This document shows positions 27,338 to 34,853 of a stretch of 64,000 nt of DNA, piece by piece (the stretch's first letter is position 1; each line of letters opens with the position of its first letter). The DNA comes from an uncultured Lachnospiraceae bacterium (GTDB lineage: Bacteria > Bacillota > Clostridia > Lachnospirales > Lachnospiraceae). Under the pieces are notes generated by a model, which saw only the letters and a list, made by a program, of their open reading frames with translations, did not search any database and was not told the origin of the DNA. The DNA is taken from positions 62,001-126,000 of the forward strand of contig CAKRFY010000005.1 in assembly GCA_934320895.1 (NCBI GenBank). The letters run 5' to 3'. A program made the translations under genes and the position numbers.

Positions 27338-27689
27338 ATGAACACAAAAAATATCACAAATTACAAACCAAAAGATTTTGCTGAATTAGTAGGCGTTTTT
27401 GTCAAAACCTTACAACGCTGGGACAGAGAAGGCACTCTAAAGGCAAATCGGACTCCAACTGATAGATGTTATTATACTTATGACCAATATCTACAATATT
27501 AAAGGAATACAAACAGAGAATGATATAAGAGATATAGTGATTTATGCAAGAGTTTCAACGAGAAATTTACATGTATTTTCTTGTAGATTATATGGATTAA
27601 GAAAGTATAAAAAACAGATAAAGGATGATGAGGAAATTGCTAAAGAGCTTCAAGACAGAAATAACCCCGACACCAGAACAGAAGGTTAA
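27338..27689 (+). pseudogene. tnpA: IS607-type serine recombinase TnpA, frameshifted and internally deleted
   Basis: The first 54 codons (27338-27502) encode the MerR-like helix-turn-helix (PKDFAELVGVFVKTLQRWDREG) and stop prematurely. A one-base shift near 27495 resumes in the frame at 27480-27689 with KGIQTENDIRDIVIYARVSTRN, which includes the catalytic-Ser region of the resolvase domain. It then jumps directly to the C-terminal tail LHVFSCRLYGLRKYKK. Most of the resolvase fold (about 100 residues) is missing. An intact IS607 TnpA is about 200 residues. The protein cannot be an active recombinase. Confidence 0.75.
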
Positions 27690-28788
27690 GATCAACAAAA
27701 CAATCGGGACTTGCAGATATGTGTATAACTTCTATCTCGGTCATAATAAAGAACTTTATGACAAAGGTGAAAAATTCATGACAGGTAAAAGTTTTAGTGT
27801 ATGGCTCAATAAGGAGTATATTCCAAACAATCCTGATAAAGCATGGATTAAAGAAGTGTATTCAAAAGCTGTGAAAAAGTCTATTGAAAATGGATATGCA
27901 GCATTTACAAGATTTTTTAAACATCAGAGTGCTTTCCCAAATTTCAAGAAAAAAGGAAAATCTGATGTAAAGATGTATTTTGTAAAGAATAATTTAAAAG
28001 ATTGTTATTGCGAAAGGCACAGAATTAAAATTCCAACTTTAGGATGGGTTCGCATAAAAGAAAAAGGTTATATACCAACTACGAAAGATGGATGGAAAAT
28101 CAAAAGCGGTACAGTATCTGTGAAAGCAGGCAGATATTATGTATCAGTTCTTATTGAAATGCCAAATATTAAGATTGCCAATAATTCTAATGAAGGTATT
28201 GGTATTGATCTGGGATTAAAGGATTTTGCGATTATTTCAAATGGCAAAACCTATAAGAATATTAATAAATCAGCAAGATTAAAGAAACTGGAAAAACAAC
28301 TGAGAAGGGAGCAAAGATGTCTCTCTCGTAAATATGAAAATTTAAAGAAAGGAGAGTCTACTCAAAAGAATATACAAAAACAAAAGCTTAAAGTACAGAA
28401 ACTTCATCATAGGATAGACAATATTCGTACTGACTACATCAATAAGACAATCTCAGAGATAGTGAAAACCAAGCCATCTTATATTACGATTGAGGATTTG
28501 AATGTATCAGGCATGATGAAGAACAGACATCTTTCAAAAGCTGTTGCATCGCAAAAGTTTTATGAATTCAGGACAAAATTAAAAAACAAATGTGTTGATA
28601 AAGGTATTGAATTAAGAGTTGTAGATAGATTTTATCCATCTTCTAAATTATGTCATTGTTGTTGTTCCGTTAAGAAAGATTTGAAACTTTCAGATAGAAT
28701 ATACAAATGTAAATGTGGATATATAGAAGACAGAGATGTTAATGCGGCTCTCAATTTGAGAGATGCTGTAACTTACGAAATTGCATAA
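27625..28788 (+). CDS. tnpB: TnpB RNA-guided nuclease of IS607/IS605 type
   Basis: This 387-residue TnpB is the ancestor-type of Cas12. It has an N-terminal helix-turn-helix/wedge region (TPEQKVKINKTIGTCRYVYN) and a RuvC nuclease with apparent catalytic Asp195 (GIGIDLGLKDFA), Glu290 (ITIEDLN) and Asp371 (EDRDVNAALNL). A zinc-ribbon of the CxxC type (LCHCCCSV.../YKCKCGY) sits between the last two. All motifs are intact and spaced as in characterised TnpBs (about 190/280/360). It overlaps the tnpA relic. Characterised TnpBs use an RNA from the 3' end of the element as guide and help retain the transposon at its donor site. Confidence 0.9.
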   Translation: MMRKLLKSFKTEITPTPEQKVKINKTIGTCRYVYNFYLGHNKELYDKGEKFMTGKSFSVWLNKEYIPNNPDKAWIKEVYSKAVKKSIENGYAAFTRFFKHQSAFPNFKKKGKSDVKMYFVKNNLKDCYCERHRIKIPTLGWVRIKEKGYIPTTKDGWKIKSGTVSVKAGRYYVSVLIEMPNIKIANNSNEGIGIDLGLKDFAIISNGKTYKNINKSARLKKLEKQLRREQRCLSRKYENLKKGESTQKNIQKQKLKVQKLHHRIDNIRTDYINKTISEIVKTKPSYITIEDLNVSGMMKNRHLSKAVASQKFYEFRTKLKNKCVDKGIELRVVDRFYPSSKLCHCCCSVKKDLKLSDRIYKCKCGYIEDRDVNAALNLRDAVTYEIA

Positions 28789-28985
28789 TCAGCAAACGTA
28801 AGTATGTACCGAAGGCTATTTCGGGAATTTACGACTGTGGAGTGTACATTGTTGTTCCAACATTGGAACTTGTGAGTAGCGTATTATTTATAATCGCCAA
28901 AGCATACATGTTGAAACAGTAAGAAGTATTCGTGAGGACTTCAATTCTCGATGTGTATATTTAGACACATTTTGAGTAGCAGGAA
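28789..28985 (+). ncRNA. candidate omega-RNA / right end of the IS607-type element
   Basis: The interval after the tnpB stop has no open frame of note but several small hairpins: CCGAA/TTCGG (about 28809-28825), GTTCCAA/TTGGAAC (about 28853-28868), GAAGT../..ACTTC (about 28923-28944) and ATGTGT/ACACAT (about 28950-28970). In known elements the TnpB guide RNA comes from this position. The assignment rests on position and structure only. Confidence 0.35.
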
Positions 28986-28989
28986 CAAT

Positions 28990-29250
28990 ATGATTACAAA
29001 AAAAATTCAAATTCAGCTTAAGAACGGCTTAGAGGCAAGACCGGTAGCTGTATTAGTTCAAGTCGCAAGCCAGTACAACAGCAGTATCTATGTTGAGTGT
29101 GATGACAGAAAGGTAAACGCTAAAAGTATCATGGGTATGATGACACTTGGACTTACAGCGGGTGAGGAGGTTGTAGTCTCAGCAAATGGAGATGATGAAC
29201 AGACTGCCATGGACGACATTGTAAAGTACTTAAGCACAGCCAATGCATAA
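28990..29250 (+). CDS. HPr/Crh-like regulatory protein (Glu at position 15)
   Basis: This 86-residue HPr-fold protein begins MITKKIQIQLKNGLEARPVA. In PTS HPr, residue 15 is the phospho-accepting His in GLHARP; here it is Glu15, so it cannot carry PEP-derived phosphate. The regulatory Ser46 (NAKSIMGMMTLGL), target of HPr kinase, is kept. That combination, plus the position after rapZ-whiA, parallels Crh of B. subtilis (Gln15, Ser46), a CcpA co-factor in carbon catabolite control. A weaker GCAGGAAC sequence now serves as SD after the IS607-type insertion. A strong terminator follows. Start at ATG 28990, not at the frame opening 28951. Confidence 0.85.
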   Translation: MITKKIQIQLKNGLEARPVAVLVQVASQYNSSIYVECDDRKVNAKSIMGMMTLGLTAGEEVVVSANGDDEQTAMDDIVKYLSTANA

Positions 29251-29277
29251 AAATAGGATTACCTGAGATAAAGATTA

Positions 29278-29315
29278 AAGCAGACGGTTGCATTAGGCGA
29301 CATTGTCTGCTTTTT
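29278..29315 (+). terminator. intrinsic terminator after the HPr/Crh gene
   Basis: An 8-bp stem AAGCAGAC / GTCTGCTT with a 19-base loop and a TTTTTGTGTTTTG tail. Confidence 0.75.
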
Positions 29316-29348
29316 GTGTTTTGTGAAACTGGTTTTGTAGGCTGTGGG

Positions 29349-29492
29349 GATTGTACAAAGATACTAAATAATACCGCCGGCACGCTCCCGCTTATGTCGC
29401 TCGTAGCAGTACATAAAGGGTGAGAAAACCACCCTTAAGTACTGACGGCGACAAGAATGCCGGCTAACATTATTTAGTATCTTTGTACAATC
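29349..29492. repeat. 144-bp palindromic repeat element, full copy
   Basis: Perfect 24-bp terminal arms (29349-29372 and 29469-29492) flank nested pairings: GCCGGCA/TGCCGGC, GTCGC/GCGAC, CAGTAC/GTACTG and AAGGGTG/CACCCTT around a 7-base loop. The whole element can fold as one long hairpin on either strand. No coding frame is seen. The right 57 bases plus flank recur at 36805-36869. It fills most of the gap between the HPr gene and dnaE; the remainder is the 36-bp repeat and the dnaE promoter. Confidence 0.8.
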
Positions 29493-29525
29493 TATTTACA
29501 GATCACAACAGTTTAACACTACAAA

Positions 29526-29561
29526 GCAAGTAGCAGGGTGGATTGCGAATATCCGTTTGAC
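29526..29561 (+). repeat. 36-bp conserved sequence ending in a -35 box, copy 2
   Basis: Matches 19720-19755 at 30 of 36 positions. It lies 33 bases after the palindromic element and ends in the TTGAC of the dnaE promoter. Confidence 0.6.
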
Positions 29562-29585
29562 TAAGTGTTTGATTTTGATTATAGA
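29557..29585 (+). promoter_or_regulatory. SigA-type promoter of dnaE
   Basis: TTGACT (29557-29562), 17-base spacer, TATAGA (29580-29585), 54 bases before the dnaE ATG. Confidence 0.65.
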
Positions 29586-29638
29586 AAAGACTAGTGTACT
29601 GTCTCGATGATACAATTACATTAGGGAAGGAGAAAATT

Positions 29639-32600
29639 ATGAGTTTTACGCATCTTCATGTTCATACTCAGTATTCACTGCTTGATGGGTCCTGTAAGAT
29701 TGGTGAGATTGTGAACAGGGCTAAAGAACTTGGTATGAAAAATCTTGCTATCACAGACCATGGGAATATGTATGGTGTTATAGACTTTTACAGGGCTGCG
29801 AAGGCAGCGGATATAAATCCGGTTATAGGATGTGAAGTGTATGTAGCGCCTGGCTCAAGATTTGAAAAGAAGAGTGAGAAGGGTGAGGGCAGATACAATC
29901 ATCTTGTGCTGCTTGCTGAGAATGATAAGGGATATGCAAATCTCATGAAGATAGTTTCGAGAGGATTTACCGAAGGTTTTTATTATAAACCAAGAGTGGA
30001 TTATGAACTGCTTGAACAGTTTCATGAGGGCATTATAGCTCTCAGCGCGTGTCTTGCCGGGATTGTTGCGACAAATCTGAGACAGGGATTTTATGATGAG
30101 GCAAAGAAAGAAGCACTTAGACTGAGAGATATATTTGGAGAAAATAATTTTTTCCTGGAGCTTCAGGATCATGGGATACCTGATCAGGCAACTGTAAATC
30201 AGGGACTACTTAGAATGAGTCAGGAAACTGGTATCGAACTTGTAGCAACAAATGATGTGCATTATATAATGGCTGATGATGCGAAAGCTCATGATATCCT
30301 GCTTTGTATTCAGACACAGAAAAAAGTTACTGATGAGGATAGAATGAGATACGATGGCGGTCAGTATTATCTCAAATCAGAAGACGAGATGAAACAGCTT
30401 TTTCCGTATGCACTTGAAGCCTTGGAGAATACGGAAAAAATAGCAGATAGATGTCATGTTGAAATAGAATTTGGAAATTACAAACTGCCGCATTATGATG
30501 TACCTGATGGTTATACTGCGTGGGAATATCTCAATAAACTATGTAATGAAGGACTTATAAAACGATACGGTGAGCCTGATGAATCGCTTAAAAAAAGACT
30601 TGAATACGAGCTTGAAACGATTCACACAATGGGTTTTGTAGATTACTTCCTTATCGTATGGGATTTTATTAAATATGCAAGAGACAATGGCATAAGTGTA
30701 GGACCGGGACGAGGTTCGGCAGCAGGAAGTGTTGTATCATATACACTTGGAATTACCAATATAGATCCGTTAAGGTATGATCTTCTCTTTGAAAGATTTT
30801 TAAATCCTGAGCGAGTTACAATGCCTGATATTGATATAGATTTCTGTTATGAAAGACGACCTGAAGTCATAAAATATGTAATGGATAAATATGGCAGGGA
30901 TCGTGTTGTCCAGATCGTAACATTTGGAACAATGGCAGCGAGAAATGCCATAAGAGATGTAGGAAGAGCGTTAGATCTGCCGCTAAATTTTGTTGATATG
31001 GTAGCAAAGGCAATTCCTATGGAGCTTGGCATAACAATAGAAAAAGCATTAAATGAAAATCCTGAATTAAAGTCACTTTATGATACAGATGATCAGGCGA
31101 AAAATCTTATAGATATGTCAATGCGTCTTGAAGGACTGCCACGCCATACATCAATGCATGCAGCCGGAGTGTTGATAAGTCCGGAAGCGGTAGATGAATA
31201 TGTACCGTTATCGAGGGCATCCGACGGAACGATAACAACACAGTATACGATGACAACCCTCGAAGAGCTTGGTCTTTTGAAAATGGATTTTCTGGGGCTT
31301 AGGACACTTACCGTTATTCAGAATGCGGCACATATGGCAGGTCTTGCAGATGAGACTATGATGGACATTGATTATGATGATAAGAAAGTATTTGAAATGA
31401 TAGGGACCGGAAAAACGGAGGGGGTATTCCAGCTGGAAAGTCCTGGTATGAGACAGTTCATGAAAGAACTTAAGCCTCAGAACATGGAGGATATTATAGC
31501 CGGAATCTCACTTTATCGTCCGGGACCTATGGACTTTATTCCAAAATATATAGCTGGAAAAAACAACAGGGATAGCATAGTCTATGATTGTCCGCAGCTT
31601 GAGCCTATACTTGCACCGACATATGGCTGTATAGTATATCAGGAGCAGGTAATGCAGATAGTAAGAAACCTTGCAGGATACAGTTTCGGACGAAGCGATC
31701 TTGTTCGTCGTGCAATGGCGAAAAAGAAAACAAAAGTCATGGAGGCAGAGCGCAAAAACTTTGTATACGGCAACGAGGAAGAGGGCGTAAAAGGCTGTAT
31801 AGCAAATGGTATAGACGAGCAAACAGCAAATAAGATATATGATGAGATGATAGACTTTGCAAAATATGCTTTCAACAAATCACATGCGGCGGCATATGCA
31901 GTCGTATCATATCAGACAGCATATTTAAAATGCTACTATCCAGTTGAATTTATGGCGGCACTTCTCACATCAGTGAAAGACAATACGACAAAAGTAATAT
32001 CATATATCATGAGCAGCAAAAGCCTTGGAATAGACATACTTCCACCGGATGTAAATGAGGGCTACAGCAGATTTCATGTAGCAAACGGTGCGATACGCTT
32101 TGGGATGTCGGCAATAAAAGGTGTCGGTGAACCCGTTATCGAAGCTATAGTAGATGAAAGAGAGCGTGGAGGAAAATTTGAGTCCATGCATGATTTTATG
32201 ATGCGTCTTAATTCAAAAGTAATAAACAGACACACAATAGAAAACTTTATAAAAGCGGGAGCACTTGACTCAATGCCTGGAAACCGTCGCCAGAAGATGC
32301 TGGTCTATGATTCAATGCTTGATAATGCAAACAGAGAAAAAAAAGATGCCATTGTTGGCCAGATGTCCCTATTTGACATGGGTGATGATGAGCTTGACAA
32401 GGCAAATGAGGTAAAATATCCGGATGTTGAAGAATTTGCGAAAGAAGAACTTCTTGGTTTTGAAAAGGAAGTTTTGGGTATATATATAAGTGGACATCCT
32501 CTAAATGATTATACTGAACTTATGCAAAAGAATTGCACAAGAACCTCTCTTGACTTTATGGTATCGGAGGATGATGATAATTCGTCAGCAAAGGTTGCAG

Positions 32601-33109
32601 ATGGGGAAAGTGTTATTATAGGGGGCATGATAACTGACAAAAAGGTGAAAGTCACAAAAACATCTAACAAGCTGATGGCATATATACAGCTTGAGGATCT
32701 CTATGGAACGATCGAAGTGACGATATTTCCAAGAGATTATGAGAGACTTAAACCGCTTCTTGAAGACGATGCAAAGGTATTTATAAGAGGCAGGGCACAG
32801 AATAGTGAAAACGGGGCGGCAAAACTTATCTGCCAGAATATCATACCTTTCAACAAAGTACCATGTGAATTGTGGATACGATTTAAAAATCTGGATGAGT
32901 TTGTTGATAAAGAACAGGAATTATACAATAAACTGTTGTCATATAGCGGAAAAGATACTGTGTGCATATATGTTGCAAAAGAAAAACAGGTGAAAAAACT
33001 TCCAGAAAAAATGTGCGTTGATGCAAGAAAACTGGTAAAAGATGATAACTTTAGATTTGTGCCAAAAGAGGCGGTTGCAATTCGTGAAATCAGTATTGAA
33101 AAAAAATGA
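29639..33109 (+). CDS. dnaE: DNA polymerase III alpha subunit, DnaE type
   Basis: This 1156-residue replicative polymerase subunit has an N-terminal PHP domain (FTHLHVHTQYSLLDG, ITDHGNMYG). The C-family polymerase core follows, with GPGRGSAAGS and catalytic acidic MPDIDIDFCYERR, then a helix-hairpin-helix region and a C-terminal OB fold (about 990-1070). It has no inserted exonuclease domain, so it is DnaE rather than PolC; in Firmicutes DnaE extends RNA primers before PolC takes over. The start is ATG 29639, which has AAGGAG upstream; an in-frame opening at 29594 has no SD. It is followed by pfkA, a common Firmicutes order. Confidence 0.97.
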   Translation: MSFTHLHVHTQYSLLDGSCKIGEIVNRAKELGMKNLAITDHGNMYGVIDFYRAAKAADINPVIGCEVYVAPGSRFEKKSEKGEGRYNHLVLLAENDKGYANLMKIVSRGFTEGFYYKPRVDYELLEQFHEGIIALSACLAGIVATNLRQGFYDEAKKEALRLRDIFGENNFFLELQDHGIPDQATVNQGLLRMSQETGIELVATNDVHYIMADDAKAHDILLCIQTQKKVTDEDRMRYDGGQYYLKSEDEMKQLFPYALEALENTEKIADRCHVEIEFGNYKLPHYDVPDGYTAWEYLNKLCNEGLIKRYGEPDESLKKRLEYELETIHTMGFVDYFLIVWDFIKYARDNGISVGPGRGSAAGSVVSYTLGITNIDPLRYDLLFERFLNPERVTMPDIDIDFCYERRPEVIKYVMDKYGRDRVVQIVTFGTMAARNAIRDVGRALDLPLNFVDMVAKAIPMELGITIEKALNENPELKSLYDTDDQAKNLIDMSMRLEGLPRHTSMHAAGVLISPEAVDEYVPLSRASDGTITTQYTMTTLEELGLLKMDFLGLRTLTVIQNAAHMAGLADETMMDIDYDDKKVFEMIGTGKTEGVFQLESPGMRQFMKELKPQNMEDIIAGISLYRPGPMDFIPKYIAGKNNRDSIVYDCPQLEPILAPTYGCIVYQEQVMQIVRNLAGYSFGRSDLVRRAMAKKKTKVMEAERKNFVYGNEEEGVKGCIANGIDEQTANKIYDEMIDFAKYAFNKSHAAAYAVVSYQTAYLKCYYPVEFMAALLTSVKDNTTKVISYIMSSKSLGIDILPPDVNEGYSRFHVANGAIRFGMSAIKGVGEPVIEAIVDERERGGKFESMHDFMMRLNSKVINRHTIENFIKAGALDSMPGNRRQKMLVYDSMLDNANREKKDAIVGQMSLFDMGDDELDKANEVKYPDVEEFAKEELLGFEKEVLGIYISGHPLNDYTELMQKNCTRTSLDFMVSEDDDNSSAKVADGESVIIGGMITDKKVKVTKTSNKLMAYIQLEDLYGTIEVTIFPRDYERLKPLLEDDAKVFIRGRAQNSENGAAKLICQNIIPFNKVPCELWIRFKNLDEFVDKEQELYNKLLSYSGKDTVCIYVAKEKQVKKLPEKMCVDARKLVKDDNFRFVPKEAVAIREISIEKK

Positions 33110-33253
33110 GATTTGCCGTAATATTATATTGGATAAATGAGAATAAGTGATAGTAAAGTTTATGTAAAAATGATTATTTGATACTGCACTATACTTATTG
33201 TTTCGGAAAATTTATACTAACGTTTTTATTTTACGATACTTAAGGAGGACATT

Positions 33254-34231
33254 ATGAGTAATGCTGTTAAGACTATTGGTGTGCTGACAAGCGGTGGAGA
33301 TGCACCGGGAATGAACGCTGCGATAAGAGCAGTTGTCCGCACCGGAATTTCAAACGGACTTAAGGTTAAGGGAATCAGAAGAGGATATGCAGGTCTTTTG
33401 GACGAGGATATCATTGATATGAACAACCTTTCTGTATCCGACATTATTCAGACAGGAGGAACTATTTTATATACTGCAAGATGTCTTGAATTTAAGAAGC
33501 TTGAATATCAGAAGAAGGCAGCAGAGATCTGTCGTAAACATGGCATTGACGGTATAGTAGTTATCGGTGGTGACGGTTCATTTAATGGAGCAAGCAGACT
33601 TTCAGAGCAGGGAATAAATACTATCGGAGTTCCTGGAACTATCGATCTTGATATAGCCTGTACAGAGTATACTATAGGATTTGACACAGCTATAAACACA
33701 GCTATGGAAGCTATTGATAAACTTAGGGATACATCAGAATCACATGAGCGCTGCAGCGTTGTTGAGGTTATGGGACGTACAGCAGGCCACATTGCACTTT
33801 GGACAGGTATTGCAAGTGGTGCTGAGTATATTCTTACAACTGAGAAGTATCATGGAGATATCCAGAGAATTATTTCAAAGATTCAGGACAGAAGAAAACT
33901 CGGCAAGAAAAATCACATCATAGTAAATGCTGAAGGTGTTGGAAATTCAGCAGAGATGGCAAAGATCATCGAGGTAGCTACAGGTGTTGAAACAAGAGCA
34001 ACTATCCTTGGACACATCCAGCGTGGTGGAAATCCTACATGTAAAGACAGAGTATTTGCATCAGCAATGGGAACAATGGCAGTTGAACTTTTATGTGAAG
34101 GCAAGAGCAACAGAGTAGTGGGATACAAAGAAGGAGAGTTCGTTGACTTTGATATTCAGGAAGCACTTGCAATGACAAAGGACTTAGATCCATATTTATT
34201 CCACATTACACATAAACTTACAACAAGATAA
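33254..34231 (+). CDS. pfkA: ATP-dependent 6-phosphofructokinase
   Basis: This 325-residue enzyme phosphorylates fructose 6-phosphate in glycolysis. Visible: GVLTSGGDAPGMNAAIR, the ATP-type GGDGS, the substrate loop PGTIDLDIACTEYTIGFDT, and EVMGRTAGHIAL with the conserved Arg. The Gly before TID and the GGDGS motif favour ATP rather than pyrophosphate as donor. The base catalyst Asp of TID and the second Asp are kept, but the residue between them, normally Asn (TIDND), is Leu here. It has a strong AAGGAGG SD. It may share a transcript with the small acidic protein 30 bases downstream. Confidence 0.94.
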   Translation: MSNAVKTIGVLTSGGDAPGMNAAIRAVVRTGISNGLKVKGIRRGYAGLLDEDIIDMNNLSVSDIIQTGGTILYTARCLEFKKLEYQKKAAEICRKHGIDGIVVIGGDGSFNGASRLSEQGINTIGVPGTIDLDIACTEYTIGFDTAINTAMEAIDKLRDTSESHERCSVVEVMGRTAGHIALWTGIASGAEYILTTEKYHGDIQRIISKIQDRRKLGKKNHIIVNAEGVGNSAEMAKIIEVATGVETRATILGHIQRGGNPTCKDRVFASAMGTMAVELLCEGKSNRVVGYKEGEFVDFDIQEALAMTKDLDPYLFHITHKLTTR

Positions 34232-34261
34232 GTGCAAAACTATAGAAGGAGGTAATTTGTT

Positions 34262-34597
34262 ATGAAGAAATTCGTAAAATTTGCTGCTGGAGTAGCAGCA
34301 GTAGCCGGTGCAGTATGCGGAGCTGTTTACTGCCTTAAAAAATTCTGTGGGATCGACATCCTGAAAAAAGATGAAGATTTTGACGAATTTGATGAGGAAT
34401 TTGATGACGATTTCGATGATGACTTTGAAGATGAAGACGATGATGAAACAGAAGAGGAAACAAAAGAAACTGAGACATCAGACGACGAAGAAGAATCAGG
34501 TGACAGAGAGTATGTGACACTTGACATGGAAAGTGAAGAAACATCAGAGGAAAACGAAAATACATCAGAGGAAGATGAAAAATCAGAAGAAGAGTAA
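34262..34597 (+). CDS. small membrane-anchored protein with highly acidic tail
   Basis: Function unknown. This 111-residue protein has a single hydrophobic segment (about residues 4-26, rich in Ala/Gly/Val, YtxH-like), a short basic stretch, then about 80 residues that are almost entirely Asp, Glu, Ser and Thr. The tail is low-complexity and likely disordered. AAGGAGG precedes ATG 34262. The acidic tail could bind cations or basic partners such as ribosomal or DNA-binding proteins; that is speculation. It sits between pfkA and a type II topoisomerase pair and is closed by a terminator. Confidence 0.75.
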   Translation: MKKFVKFAAGVAAVAGAVCGAVYCLKKFCGIDILKKDEDFDEFDEEFDDDFDDDFEDEDDDETEEETKETETSDDEEESGDREYVTLDMESEETSEENENTSEEDEKSEEE

Positions 34598-34717
34598 AAA
34601 TTTACTGTACAATTATCATTGATGTTTTGCCAAATAACTTGTATAAATTCGATTTGCTGTGTTATTTAGCTGAAAGTCAGTGATATAGTAAATTACTGAT
34701 TTTTGATATCTGATTAA

Positions 34718-34761
34718 AAAATTCTGTGTAGTTGTAAATTTATACTGCGCAGAATTTTTTT
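34718..34761 (+). terminator. intrinsic terminator after the acidic protein gene
   Basis: A 15-bp stem with G-U pairs (AAAATTCTGTGTAGT against ACTGCGCAGAATTTT), 11-base loop and T7. It overlaps the -35 of the next promoter. Confidence 0.8.
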
Positions 34762-34788
34762 GCATTTTTAATTTTTTTCTGATATAAT
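34760..34788 (+). promoter_or_regulatory. SigA-type promoter of the topoisomerase pair
   Basis: TTGCAT (34760-34765), 17-base spacer, perfect TATAAT (34783-34788). The -35 begins inside the T-run of the preceding terminator. Confidence 0.75.
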
Positions 34789-34853
34789 ATGCAAATGTTT
34801 GTTCGTGTTAGAGATGTGCAGCGGACAGTGATTTAGTAAAATTGGAGGTTACA

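Larger units (their letters stand above)
27262..28985 (+). mobile_element. IS607-type insertion element (inactive tnpA, intact tnpB)
   Basis: Between whiA and the HPr gene lie a broken IS607-type serine recombinase (27338-27689), an overlapping tnpB (27625-28788) and about 200 bases of structured non-coding DNA. IS607 elements lack terminal inverted repeats, so the ends are approximate. The left end is placed after an isolated AAAGGAGG (27251-27258 region). The right end is placed just before the HPr start codon at 28990. A likely element promoter is TAGGCA-17-TATAAT (27280-27308). Confidence 0.65.

Noticed and set aside
29349..29492. CRISPR array or attachment site
   Set aside because: There is a single palindrome with no regularly spaced direct repeats and no integrase nearby.
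34327..34565. Minus-strand Ser/His-rich open frames opposite the acidic protein
   Set aside because: Complement of GAT/GAA-rich codons gives low-complexity Ser or His/Leu frames; no SD or homologue pattern.
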